DNA of 64,000 nt from Numida meleagris (lineage: Eukaryota > Chordata > Aves > Galliformes > Numididae): NCBI RefSeq assembly GCF_002078875.1, contig NC_034410.1, forward strand, positions 98,954,871-99,018,870, read 5' to 3'. Position numbers and translations under genes: made by a program. The notes beneath the pieces were generated by a model, which had not been told where the DNA came from, did not search any database, and saw only the letters and a program-made list of their open reading frames with translations. The stretch's first letter is position 1, and every line of letters begins with the position of its first letter. Below, piece after piece: positions 1 to 12,993 of this stretch.

Positions 1-3000
1 TAAACTGGAAACTGGTAGTAAAGAATCAAGATAAAAGTCTTACAAATGTTTAACGTTATGCTTGTTCCCAAATGTAAGCAATGCTACTGTAGTCATTGGA
101 AAAACTTTCAGTGACTAAGGCAGTATGTGTTTGCAGAAATAGGACCTTAATTTCTTTCCAGAGTTTCAGGAAGTTAAGGAAAACAATCATATCTACAGAA
201 AATTTGCAAAGGAGATATGTTATGAGATAAAATCTGAAAAAAATCCAAATAGATGCTAGATAATACTTTCTTAATTAGTGAAATTGTTTGATGTTGGAAA
301 TCATTTTTCTTATGAAACATTAATTCCATCTATTACCTTGAAATATAAAGCAAGTTAAATGAATAAATATACAAAACTTTAAACTTTGAATTATTTACTA
401 TGAGAAATCCTTAGGAGGTACTGGAGCAGTTGCTGTTTGAAGGTTCAGTTCACTCAGATAATAAGAGCTTCTGGTGATTTGGTAGATATTTGGAGGAAAA
501 TAAAACTGGCAACAAGCTTGAAGATATTTTTCTGTCTTCAGGCTGCTAGAAATGTGGCACATTTATTTACAAAGGAGGGAGGGAAAGGGAGACAGTTTTA
601 AAGAAAAAAAAAAAGTAAACTAATGCTCCATTTTCGGCATCTCTCAGCTTGAAATACAGTGAAGTACATAATGTCCCTGTAGCTACAGCAGGCTTCCTCA
701 TAAATACTGGTGACATGCTGAATCTTTTAAGAAAAGAAATGGAAGTCATTAGACTTCTCATTAATGGCATAGCTCTTGGATAAGAGTCCTAAAGACTTCT
801 GAAGCGTGAAAAGACACCCTGGCAACTGCTTATCTTCTGAAGGTTTCTTCCTCCACTGCTATTTCCATTGGACATTTTCTTTATAAGTAGAGAGAAACTT
901 GAAGTGTAAGATGCAGGACCTAAACTGGAGCTTCTTGCTGATACTTTTCAGATCTCATTCAGTAACATGAAGGTTTTTGTCTTCGTTATGTGTGCAGCCC
1001 TATAGATACTATAAAGCATGAGAACTAGAGTGCTTTAAAAATTGTTTCTACAGTCTTTGATTTAAGTCAGTTTTTCTGATGTCTGTGACAGATGGTGAAA
1101 ACTGAGATAACACCACAACTGTGTGAGGCAGAAGTAAATGTAAATCTAAAATGACTTAAAGTGCTTGCAAAGATTAATTGCAGTAGAGGGATATGCATGC
1201 CATAGCTGGCACAGTCTCTCTGTATCACACGTAAGTATATTTGATTATATAAGTTCAAAAATAGCTTTTATGCAGTGACTAAGTTGCCTTTTTATTTTTG
1301 ATATGCTTTAACTTTCATAAATTCCTTTGATGTAAACCAAACTCTACTTTCTGTGCATCATCCGTATGACTTGGATATTTTGTTGTAAAATGTAAGAAGT
1401 AGAATATGCTGCTGCAGCTGTACTTTAACAAGCTGGATCATTCTTTATGTGCTTGCTTACAAATAACATCCATGCCACAGCAGGATGAAGAGTTAGTACA
1501 TTTTAGCAAGAAACAGGGACACCATTGTCTCACTTTCTGCATCAGAAAAAGCAGGTAGGTTGCCTAGAAGACTGCAGGTACAAAATATTTTATGGCAATG
1601 AAGGTTATGAATTTGTAATAAATAGATGTTCTAGGGTTAATATTTAGTCATGTTCTCCTTCCGAAATGTAATGCAACTTATTCATTAGAAAGGAGGCAGT
1701 GACAGATACATAGAATAGGTTCTGCGAAAGCAAAAGAAAGATCACTGCTTATCAATTAACAGCTTTCTATTTGAAAGGAAAACATCTATTTTGAAGAGAC
1801 TAGGTATGGAAACAAAAAATAGTCTGAAGCAGTAGAAGGGCATAAAATCTTTGGGAATAACCAGGATGTTGACTTTGAAAAGCAACCGCCTTGCTCTTAG
1901 TTTCTGTGTTTTCTCTTGCTCCTGCATGGTCAGCTTACTGTTTCCCTTACCTCTAAGAAATGGGCCAAAAGGTGGCATTATCTAAATTAAAATGAAAAGA
2001 TCTTGCAGACATTTACATGATCTAATGCTGCTGCTTGGCCAGAGCTCCTTTGCGTCAACACTACTGAAAACAATGATGTTAGCCACTATTCACTGGAGAG
2101 CGGTATCTGACATTTCTGGGCTTGGGAAGGGGAAAAGGAGGTTATTTACCCTATCAGTAATAGGTCTAGAGCATGGGAGGGTCAGGAGATAATCTCCAGG
2201 ATCTGTCCTAGTGGTACAATTTTTGAAACGTGCAAATATCTGCCGTTGCTCCAGATTTTACTCAGTCAGAGACCATTCTTATTGTCAGGATTTTAAAGAA
2301 CAGAAGGTCAGTGTCCTTACAGAGGAAAGTTGAGTAAGCTGTACTTTTTTTTCTTCTACCATAATTGCTAAAATGAAAGACTTGCAGTCAGTTATATTTT
2401 TGGAGCAGGTTGAGGAAAAAAAGTAATAGTAGAATTGCAGAGGTCATAGTGTAGCAAGGCAGCTTTCTGTTTAGTTTTCAGTATAGTACCTGAATGTGAA
2501 TTTTCTGCAGTTCTTCCTTCGCATATTATAATTCACAAGTTATTTTGCTTCCATAGAGATAAAAAAATTTGTTTATCGGTTGATGCATCAGGAATTAGCA
2601 TGATCTTTTTTTCATCCATTTAGAGGGTTACTGCCTATTTTTTTACGAACACAATATTTAAACTGCTAAAAAAATTAGTGCATTAAACTGATCTACCATT
2701 TCATACAAATTGACATATATTTTACAGCTAGTTGGTTTTATTTAAGTTTAAAGGTGCACATTCTCTTGCACGTAGTGATGTGCACTTTTTTCTTCCCTCT
2801 TCTTTCTTTGTTGCTAATCTAATGCAGAAAGAATCAAATGTTTCCTCAGTCTGCAGGATGAGGATTAAAGACCCTTAGCCTGCATATTTGGGCATGCAGT
2901 CATTTTAGTGCAAATACAGGTGCCAAACAAGGATGCAGAAAGCACATTAACTATTAATATATTCTACCCTGCTATTAAAGCAGCTATCTTGTTGGCTCAG

Positions 3001-3179
3001 GGAACAGGGCTCTATTTAGTATTCCTTTACCATGCTGTACAGCATACATCCTAAGCATCGTTTATTATAAGCACAAACAAATTAACTCCTACTAGAAACA
3101 CAGCACAACTGATTCTGAAAGTCACCTACAGAGATAATCTAGCCAAATACCTCTGGTCTAAGTGGAATCATCGACAGCA
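1..3179. other. AT-rich non-coding DNA
   Basis: No gene or repeat family is recognised here. The block is AT-rich with short homopolymer runs. The only coding-like stretch is a possible minus-strand terminal exon near 562-747, listed separately. The longer open frames, for example near 1742-1978 and 1992-2192, have AT-rich codons and no supporting splice context, so I treat them as chance. Confidence 0.6.
562..747 (-). other. possible terminal exon (weak)
   Basis: On the minus strand a pyrimidine-rich tract ending in AAAAG lies just above position 730, followed by an open frame with a mixed, protein-like composition (it includes the run FMRKPAVATGTLCTSLYFKL). The frame then enters a long phenylalanine-coding T-run and stays open to about 567. 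An AATAAA on the minus strand at about 562-567 could serve as a poly(A) signal. No protein family is recognised, and AATAAA is common by chance in such AT-rich DNA. The T-run inside the frame argues against a conserved exon. Confidence 0.12.
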
Positions 3180-3612
3180 GGTTGCCCTGTTCCATGCCCA
3201 TTTGTATTTTGACTATCCCCAGAGACAGAGACTCCACGGCCTCTCTGGGCAGCATGTTCTGCTGTTCAACCACCCTTACAGTTACAAAGTGTTTTGCTGT
3301 TCTGTTTAAACAGAACTTCCTATATTTGTACCTTTCACCTCTTGTTCTAACAATGGACATCAATGAAAAGAATCTGTGTCTATCTTCTTTACTTCCTATC
3401 AAGTATTTACAAACATGGATAGGATTCCCCTACATCTTCTCTTCTCCAGGCTGAACAGTCCCAGCTCTCTCAGCCCTTCCTTATTGGAAAGATATTCCAA
3501 TAAGTTTATTATCTTTGAGGTCCTTTGTTTCATTTACTTCAACATAGCCATTTCTTTCTTCTGCTGGGCAACTCAGAACTATACCAAATTTGACTCTATT
3601 GTGCGCACCATA
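3180..3612 (-). mobile_element. CR1 LINE 3' fragment
   Basis: This is the 3' portion of a CR1 non-LTR retrotransposon, read on the minus strand. The plus strand carries hallmark complement segments such as the CTTCTCCAGGCTGAACAGTC block at about 3440-3465, followed by the part that encodes the end of the ORF2 reverse-transcriptase protein. The copy is heavily diverged and truncated at its 5' end. Stops and frameshifts break the reading frame, so it is an old, immobile relic. The 8-bp 3' tail repeats cannot be seen clearly. Confidence 0.8.
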
Positions 3613-6600
3613 TAGATAACTTCCTAGATTTTGCATTCCTTTAAATCAATCAGAGAAGCTTCCTCCTTGTCCATGAAGGTGCACTTTTCTGAGGAACAAG
3701 GAGCTCTTTCTTTCCAAGTAGGACCTTGTATTGATATTGCTGTACTGGACTCTTAATCAGAATGCAATTGCTATCTGAAGGAAAATGTTGCCTTTGACAG
3801 CAGCTACAAAAATGGCAGGTCTTCTTTCTGGAGAGCTGGGAGATGAAATAATCAAAGATTGGTCTGAAAAACAACGAGAGCAAACTTGAAACATTGTCCT
3901 GAATCATTGCTCATCAGTAGTCAAACTGATAAGGAAAATACTTAAATAGAAAGGAGGGGGGAGGGGGGACTAGACAGAACAGATAATTTTGATATCTCAG
4001 AATCATTTTACTGAACAGCAATGATGGAAGTGAGTCATTTGCTCACTATGACTCAAAGACGTTTCATATAAAATCAAGGTCTGTAATCTCTGCCTAGTGT
4101 AAATTATATTTGAATAGCAATAGGAAGACAAGTGCTATTTATAAAGATGAGTGAAATCAGTTAGTATGCTGATTGGATAGTAAAAAAAAATCTAAGTTGG
4201 AGATAAATCTCTGCAAATTTACACAGTTTAGAAGAAATGCATTTCAGTTTAATGCCAAGGAATACCATGTACAGTATGAGCAATGCATACTATAGGTCTG
4301 TTTACCTATTGCTTTTTTCCTGTGTTCTAGCCTGCTAGTAAATTGGAAAAGTAGTTTTGACTCATTTTCAACAGAGTTAAAGAACTCAGCTAAACTCCTT
4401 GCACATGGATGATCCCATTGATTCACATTTCAGGAATTTTCACAAAGACAGAAAAATCATGCAGTGGAATTGTCTTTCCTCAGTAAAGTGAAAAAAATAT
4501 TGCATAGATCCAGAGTTACTGCTGTGCTGGTGGTAACACGGGCATTACTGAGGATATTTGTAGGAGCGCAATTAAATTCTTGCACTTTGGTTTTGACATT
4601 TAGACCTTTTCAGTGTAAGTTTGCAGGAATTGTGCCTGGCTGCATTGTCTCATTTACTCATTACTGTCACTGCTGTTGTGTTGTTTTTTGCTTTGTTTAT
4701 TTGTTGTTTGTTCATTTTTGTTTGTTTGGGCTTTTGTTTTTCCCCCAACATAAAAAGCTAAGAAAAATAGACATTTCATTACAAGCTGAGGGAACTCAGT
4801 GAGAAGGGGGGACTATTGCTCTAACACCTCAGCTGTGTTTTCAGCACAATCGTTTCTTCCTGGGTATTTCATGTTTTCCCCCCATAAATCCCACTTTTTT
4901 GCCCATTTCACCAAACTCTTTAAAGAGAAGAAACATTTATCCAATTCCTTGCTTAGTATCCTGCCTTTCCTGACTTTTCTTCACAAAAATCTTCTTTGTC
5001 ACAAAATAGGAACCCATTGATAGGAGCAAAAATGTGGCAACCTGACCCCAACTTCTGCTTACTTAATTGAATGGGAAGAAAACATCCAGGCAGAAAATAT
5101 GGTGGAGTTTTCTTTTCTTTTCTTCATCCCACATTAGGTTATCCCGTAGACTATATAATTTTGCCCAAATCACCTTTTACATAGAGGCTAATAAACAGCG
5201 CCATCCATGTTAATCAATCTGGGATATGGCCTAGAGCAGATGAATTGACATTAATCCTCAAATGAAGTATATTAAATTTGTACATTGATAACTTCATGCT
5301 ATTTGATCAAATATCGAAATGTATTCTTGTATGTCTACATAGGAAGTAATGAAAAAATGCAAATGAAATCATCCTGTGCTCATCACTTCTTCCTTTCCTC
5401 TTTGGAATAAAAGCCATGTAGACAACAAAGATGATTTTGTCTCTAGGTATGAATTAGAGTAAAAAAGTAACTGTGTTACTTCTACTGAATGCTGCTTGTC
5501 TCGCGTGATACCTTCAGGAAATTTCCTTGTCCTAAATTCCTTGTGTGACTAATCAAAGTAAGTGTAAATGGTGAAACAATAATTTTGTTCTTTCGCTAGG
5601 CTTCATTATAGAGTGAAAAGGACTGTGCATGGTAAAATCTGTAAGGATTAGCAGCCTCAATAAGCATATAACTAGTACGCTGGGGTCAGAACCTTTCCAC
5701 TGTATCAGCAATACAGTTGTTGCTTTCAGAAAAAAAAATGTTCATGTTTTTCTCTGAACATGTAGTTCATCAGTATTCTGAACTTATTTTTGTACCTATT
5801 TTTCACTGTGGTTTTATCCTGAATGTATGTCTTAACTGAACGGTCCATGGCAAAAAACTTTCCCCCTCTACTAGTGGAAAAAGCTGGGAGAGAAAAATAA
5901 ACCTGACTGGAAAAAATGATGCGTTATTGTCTGGATGTGTTTAAGAAGCTGTGTGACAGGATTGCAGCAAAATCAAAAAATTGTCTCCTGCTGTGGCCTG
6001 TCCTATTTCTAGTCATTATTCTTTGATGCTTTCCACACCAGTAATTGCCCCCTGGCCTCTCTTAGAATGGTCATATTTGAGAGAATCCAGGTGAGGATAT
6101 CTTAACAGCGCACTGGCACACGTCTTACTGCTGTGTTTTGTGGCAGAAGTGAATACAGTGGCACAGCCTAATGGTGTTTTGGTTGTCATTGTAATGATGT
6201 TTTTCACCCATGATGATTCATCAGAAACAGACCGAAAGAGGGAAAGGGAGAACTTCTTCCAGAACTGTTACCTTCTGCAGTGCTACTGCAATAGATAAAG
6301 GCTTTTGTTCCTAAGGACTTGGCTTGTAACAAAAGCTTTTGTTACTTTCTGAGAGTTCAAAAATAAAATTAATTCTAACAAATTCCTATCTCTCATTAGC
6401 ACAATGAAGAGTTGTTTACTAGAGTTGTATAATTGGTCTTGCCATTGTCGTCAACAAGGATAAAAAAGTAAGGCAATCCTTCTCAGCACATATCTCCAGA
6501 CACAATACACAAAGAAGTTGATATCCTTATTAGTGGAGCACTAAGCACCCCTAAAGGACACAGTGAGCAAATAGGCAAGCTGGATTCATTTTGAAAAAAT

Positions 6601-6802
6601 TGTTTTTAGAGGGAACAAATACTAAAGTTACAATAAAATTCCCAGACCTCTAGAAAGCTGGCAGACTAACTTTTCTTTACATACGAAAGGCAATACTCCT
6701 TGATTTGACAAGGTTTAGGTTTTTGATTGTGACCAGATATGGAATTTTGTGTTGGGGTAGCCACAAACAGCCTGGCACTAGCACAGCTTTTGCTTATCTA
6801 AA

Positions 6803-6825
6803 ATATATGTATATATATAAATAAA
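6803..6825. repeat. AT-rich simple repeat
   Basis: A run of alternating A and T, followed by two AAAT-type units. It is a short impure microsatellite. Confidence 0.7.
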
Positions 6826-8391
6826 TAGAGTGAAAGCTAGTTAATCTTTGAAGCTAATTTATTTAGGACTTCATTAAAAATTGACCGGCTTTAAGACCTA
6901 CCAAGAAAATTACTGCAAATCATGATCCAGCTTAAAATGGGCATAGCTACTTTTGCACATTAACTTCATACAGTTTTCACATTCAAGTAGGTGAGAGTCT
7001 TGCCCCTGACTTAGTAGTGAATTGATGCTCTAGCAGACTGGTTACTTTACATTCTAATCCTGTAGCTTTCCTTCACCTAACTACCATCGATGTAGCTGGG
7101 TATCCATGCCCTCCCTGTTATCCTATATTTATCCCCATCTTTTGCCTCACCAGAACTGTCAGTCTCATTAATATTTCGTACACAGGGAGGGACAGACCAA
7201 TCCTCCTTAGCCTAAAAGTCAGAGTGCTCACCTTGGGATGTTGTGTCAGCCACCACTATTCATGTCTTTTTTGTAATGGTGTTGAACAGATCCAACAGAG
7301 GTTACTGAGAAAAGTCTGGGCTGTCTCCTCCCACAACCCATGTGTGTAACATAACTACTGAGGTGCTCTGAAATAGACTGCCTTTCTGTGTTCATTCTTA
7401 TAGTTAAAACCAGCAAGAAATATTTTGCTGGTAGCCAAAGACAGGGATTTTAAAAAATTCTCTAATCCCTGAGGATTCTGGGAAGATGTCTGCTCTGCTA
7501 CCTGAAGCCTTCTGCATTTTCTTGAATGCTGTTTATCAGGAACACAAACCTGGTTCTTTTCTAAAGAGAAAGAATGATGTGAACATTGCAAATCCTAAGG
7601 ATCTACAGAGATTCTTATATATCTCAAGGAATTGGTTTTAAAAATAGAAGGTCCACAGTAATCTCTAGAACTAAAGCCTAAAGCTGCATAAATGCAACAA
7701 ATAATTATTACCCGGACAATCTTGTGCTTTTCAATAAAAGCTAGCATTGGGTTGTTGCTTTTTTTTTTCCACTAGCAAACAGTAAATTCACAAATACATA
7801 GAGTTCTGAAATAAATAAAGTGGAAGAGTATTTGAAATAGTTAACAAGTTTTTACATCTGAAAACCAGAAATATTTTTGACATTTTAAAATGAAAACTTT
7901 CCTCTTCACATGTTGAAAAGGATTATTCTTTTGAGATAAGTAACTAAAAAAGTGATAGTTAAGAAAAAAGTGTAAGTAACTATGATACCAATTCAAATAC
8001 TTTTCTTCAAACAAACTCTCAACTTCAACTTGACCTGAATTATTTTTTCTTCTTTGTGTGGTTATCATTTTCCCTGAAACCCCTTTTCCTTCTCCTCTAC
8101 ACTGGCCCCACTCACAATTCAACAGCATGTAAAAGGTCTCTTGGCAATCAAGAAGATGGCTTGAGTATGGATATAAAATGAAGAAATGAGATTAATTTCT
8201 CTATGAACATTTTCAAAGTTCAGTTGACTGTGAGTTCTGTTCATGGGGGGAATGAATGATTTGGAGAATGTGGGACTGTAGCAGAAAAATATCTTTTTCT
8301 AACTTTTAACTTGCTAAAACAGAAACATTACTTTCAAGTAAGAAATTTCACACAAAAGTTTATGTAGTTCTTCTTAAAATAACTCCCTTAC

Positions 8392-8453
8392 CCCACCTTT
8401 CTCTTTCCCCTTTTTCTTTCCCCTTCTCTATCCCCTTCCCCTTTCCTCATCTT
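8392..8453. repeat. polypyrimidine tract (C/T)
   Basis: About 60 bases are almost purely C and T on the plus strand, in imperfect CCCTTTCT-like units interrupted by only a few A residues. The complementary strand is polypurine. Such tracts can adopt triplex (H-DNA) structures, but the sequence alone does not show that this one does. No splice acceptor with a coding continuation follows it. Confidence 0.8.
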
Positions 8454-11400
8454 ACAGTGAGGTTCTGGGCCACATCAAGCCCTGAAGGGAAAATAAGGAA
8501 GGTGTTGGCTCCTTAGGGTGTCCTCATCCTGTCGCTGGAGTACACTGATGAGTTCTGAAAACATTATTCTAGTTGAATGCTCTAGCACTAATTTAAAATT
8601 ATGTTACATTGAACTTGAGATACAGTTTCAGTTCTTGCATTCTCTCTCCACCCCCTCCTTAGCTTCAGCATTTTACTGCACTTGGAAGAACTCACAGACG
8701 CTCCTGTTCCTTTCCATAAGTAGGCTTGTGTCTGAACCTCAGTAAGACACAAATTCTTTAAAATCTTCTTAAATATTGCAGTGCCGGATTGTGTATCATT
8801 ACCTTCCAAACCATTTTCTTCATTGTTTCAGTAAATGAAAAGTTTTTCAAAGGTGAACTTTAAGTGAAGAGTAATAAAAATAGTCATGGGTAGTAACACA
8901 GTGCATGCTTAATTTTTATTTGATGATTGTACAATGACTGATTATACTTATTTAGGTGTATCATATTTCAAAAATAATTTGTTTTCATATATCTTGCTTT
9001 TATATTTATGCGTTTGAGTAATATGATAAAATTATGTATATTAGAAGTACATAGACATTTTTACATATTGATAGTCATAACCTCTACTGAAGTGGATTAA
9101 ATTTCTGCCTTAAGCATACTCCTATTTATACAGACAGTGAGTTAAAATATAGTGAATAAATAACTAATGTGAGATGTCCAATAAGTTTGATATATAATTA
9201 ATGCAAAGAACAACCTGAAGTCAATCTTTTTGATTAAAGAACAAAACACTGTCACAAAGTACGAGTAATTTACCATAGAGTGTTGCATAAATTAAGAATG
9301 ACAGGAAATAACAAATGATTGCCAATAGAATACCATAAACAGAATGCAGCTTAACTCTTTTGATTCTTTTCTCATCACTGCTTGTATTTTATTGGGAAGA
9401 AAAATGTCTGTGATTTTTGGACATATGTATCATCAGCTGAGTTACTGAAGTACTGACGTGCACATCTACCAAATCTTTAGGTTTAATCTAGCTAATAAGA
9501 ATAATACTAGCAGAGAAAGCATAGCTGCAGAACCCTCAGCTCTAATTAGTAGACAAAATAAGTATCGGGTTTCTGTCTAGCTTCAGTTACTTGCACTACA
9601 GCCTGACTGACCTGCACTCTCTGTCAATGGCTAGATTAAGGACAGTTTAGATCTATCTATGTTATATGTGTTATGACAACATAGCAAAACCAGGGAGGAG
9701 CTTATTTAGCAGATAAATGTTGCAATAATTATTAAAAGAGTTAAAAATTAGGTAGTCTTTCTTTCAAATGTATTCCAGAAGGATGCAGTATTAGATTTTA
9801 AAACATTTATCATCTGTCCACAAGAACTACTTCCAAGGTTTGATTATCATAAAAACAACGTGGGTAGAACTGAGTCTAGAGCGTAGAAAAAATATGCTTT
9901 ACGGAGTAATATGTCAAGATTACTCCTTTCACATGAGGTGAACCTTATGAACCTTATCCTAGTAGAGCTCAAAGCACGTTCAGAACTACCAATGTGAAAA
10001 ACAGGCAAAATAAAGAAGATTAAATACATATACCTATGATATACACATAGGAAACTTAGACTTTTTTTAGTAGAAAATCAAGTAATTTCTAGATCAAGCA
10101 TCTAGACTTCAGTCCTGCCAAAAAAAAAAAAGATGAACTAGAATGGATAATGGTGTCAAATATCTAATCATCTAGAAGGTAAGAAAAGATAGCAATAAAC
10201 TGGATATGTATTAGCAAGTCAGACCAAAGCAATCTGATTTCCTTCCACAAAAGTTGCTCCTTTTTTTTCCTGTGTTTTAGCTAAAGTAAGGCTCTTAATG
10301 AAGTGTCCTGTGATATTCTCATATGGAAGGCAAAGAAATATGATCTGCAATGAGGAAGTGACTGGATAACAGTATCTGAAGAAGAAGTAAATACTAGATG
10401 AAAGAGGTAAAAGTAATCAGGTTCTCAAGAACAGACATGAAACAGCCAGGTAGGAAGCTGCTCTAAGACTCTGGGGATTGCTACAGATCATAGGATGAAG
10501 GAATCTTAAAATGCCATGTGGTTGCACAGAAGATCATCATGTTGGAATACGTTGTCAACTGAATCATCATTAGTAATATTTCTCATTTGCGAGACCTCAC
10601 ACCATTTGGTGTTTCAAGAGGAACTTCAGGAAGATGTAGACCAATTGGACTTGACTAAGAAAAGCAGCAATCATTTGTGCAGGATAATGAGAAAAGGGCT
10701 TTTACAAATTAGCAACTGTTTAGCAAAAGGAAGAAAAAATTGAGAAGGATGTAACAAGCAACTTCAAATCTGAAAAGGCTGTAGCAAAGAAAAGTAAATA
10801 ATGTATGTGGAACTCTATTAATGTCCAAAATGGATAAAGACAATATGAAATAGGTGCAAAGGTCTGTATTAACTGTGAAGAAAAATTTTCACTTATTAAA
10901 TGAGACAGTGAAAGAGACTGTCCAGTAAGCCTGCAGGGTCTCCATCACAAAAGGTTTGTGAGAGCAGGTAATGAGGGAATCAGGGATAGAGGATGAACCA
11001 GACCGCCTCTGGAAGGCCCTTCCCAATCCTTTCATTTCTTTTATGTTTTATGAACCTTTGAGGATCTTTTGTTTTGTGTTTTCAAAGCAAGAAGCACATT
11101 CGTCATGTAAGTTAGCATCTTAAGTTTATGGTTTTATTTTAGAAAGGAGGGCGTTAGATCAGGTTCTGACACTGTCTCATTTCTTCTGTATAAAATTTAT
11201 GATTATTTGACATCATAGCATTCACTGTAATCAAAGCAACTGTACAAGGCAGAGACACTGTGGTATTAAGGATGGCACCTTCAACAATGGGTGAGACTTT
11301 AGAATTGTCTGCTGACTCTTAAGTTTCATTTGAAATCTGTGAACAGTGTAATCTCCACTGCAGTTGATCTGGATTTATGAATTCAACTACATTTGAACAT

Positions 11401-12895
11401 TTTATTGTTAAATTATTAATCAAAAATGCTTGTCTTTCATAAACTGTTCCAGGTATCTAGATCCGTTTTTAAAAGTAAAACTATGGTAGGCATACCATAT
11501 CTTGGTTCTCTGCTTTTTGCAAAAGCAGTTCTGCAACAGAAGGAAAATGGTAAGAGTGTCTGATTTTCAGCTATGCTCAGTGTTAATAGAGACAAAGGGG
11601 CCCACTCACAGCTCGAATAAAATTTGTCTTCTATAAGCCAAAATAGCTCCCAAGTAAAGATAACTAGATCAAAAATTTTAGTTAAACAATAGCTAGCTTT
11701 CCTTACATGTTGACGCAAGACTGATCAGATTTGACACCAACACCAATTTGTTCTTATCTTCTTGTACTCTAAATTAATCTCTTTTTGCTGTTTTTCTGTT
11801 CCACTTACTTATTTCTTTGATGTATGCAACTTTCTGATTTTTATGTAACTTGCACTTAACAGACAATAGCTAGAGAAAATTTTGGGGCTCTAAACAAGAA
11901 AATCATAACTCAATGTTCTTAAGTTGCAACATTCAGTTATAACCTTCTCATATAATTAAACAGAAGCTAAAGGGTAATTACTTGACTTTATCTTATTAAA
12001 GTAAGGTTGTGAAGTGTATTACAGCTGGCAATAAATGCCTTCTTTTTATTGTTCAGTGTGTATGTACCATCAGAGACAATATTCTACAGATTGCAGTCAG
12101 GATTTCTGATTATTTCTTTGCCTACCTGTCAGAAAAGAAAAGGGAAAAAAAGGGGCAGAAAGGTGAGGAAAAACTATTGTATCTCAGAGGTAGTCAGAAA
12201 AATATCTAAACCAGCAATTTAAAATGATAGAATTTTGCTTTTCCATCATAGCATAAACTGTTCTTCCTATACAAAAGCAAATTTCAGATGCTCTTGTACA
12301 ATGACAGCTAATTACCACTCATGGATCTAAGGGCTAAGCTGATGGCCAAGGATTCTGAGGGTGCCTGAATTAGCAGCTATCAGTGCTGTCTGACTCATGG
12401 GAAATAGGTAGAGGAAAATAAATATATACTCTGAGTACTTTGACAGGCAGATGCTTCTTCTACAATCCTCTCTGTGCTCCTTGTATTTTCTTCAGCCACT
12501 TTGCCACTTGGCTCTCTTTCTCTGAAATCCCTGGCTAATCTCTTCTATATAGGTTCTTTTTCCACCCTTATCGCTGTAGCATACAAGCAGCTGCCAGAAG
12601 CGCATTAATCAATGCAATAAGATGTCACATGTGTCTCATGTTCTCATTCATCCACTTTCCAGAAGAAAAAAAGAACCTATGTGGAAACAGAGCATTATAG
12701 AAGGTGATTCCCTCCCTGCCTTTACATGTGTATTCTAAAATGTATGAGAAATTCAAGAAAACCAAGAGCAAAAACTTTTTGTGAGACACCAGGCAAAATG
12801 ACTGATGAATTGTTGCAGCTGCCTGAGGATGAATGACATCTGTCCAACCTGGAAGTAGTGAAGATGTGTACAATTAAGGATGAAACACTGCCCAC

Positions 12896-12993
12896 TGGAA
12901 TGAAACAGAATGTCTTTTCAGACAAGGATGAGTGGAGCCTTTCTTTCTGAACTTCGGCAAACCGAAGTAAGTCCTTTAGCATGTTCCAGCTAA
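12896..12993 (-). CDS. candidate coding exon C, unknown protein
   Basis: On the minus strand a pyrimidine-bearing acceptor (ending CTCTTCCAG) is followed by 98 bases open in one frame and then a CCA|GTGGGC donor. The 32 whole codons encode a charged, helix-like peptide that begins SWNMLKDLLRFAEVQKERL. It starts with two bases of a split codon, which fits the one base left by the candidate exon at 31394-31609, so joining the two keeps the frame. It ends in phase 0. I do not recognise the protein. The donor is not optimal and phases match by chance one time in three, so this is a hypothesis. Confidence 0.2.

Larger units (their letters stand above)
3613..12895. other. AT-rich non-coding DNA
   Basis: No gene is supported. 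The block contains a short G-rich run (about 3951-3970), an AT dinucleotide patch (6803-6825) and a long polypyrimidine tract (8392-8453), and is otherwise unremarkable. Open frames such as 4464-4802 and 7841-8128 consist of low-complexity or AT-rich codons and have no convincing splice context. Confidence 0.6.

Noticed and set aside
4464..4802. 112-codon plus-strand frame with a hydrophobic C/F/V-rich end
   Set aside because: The membrane-like part comes from a TTTG/TTGTT low-complexity patch.
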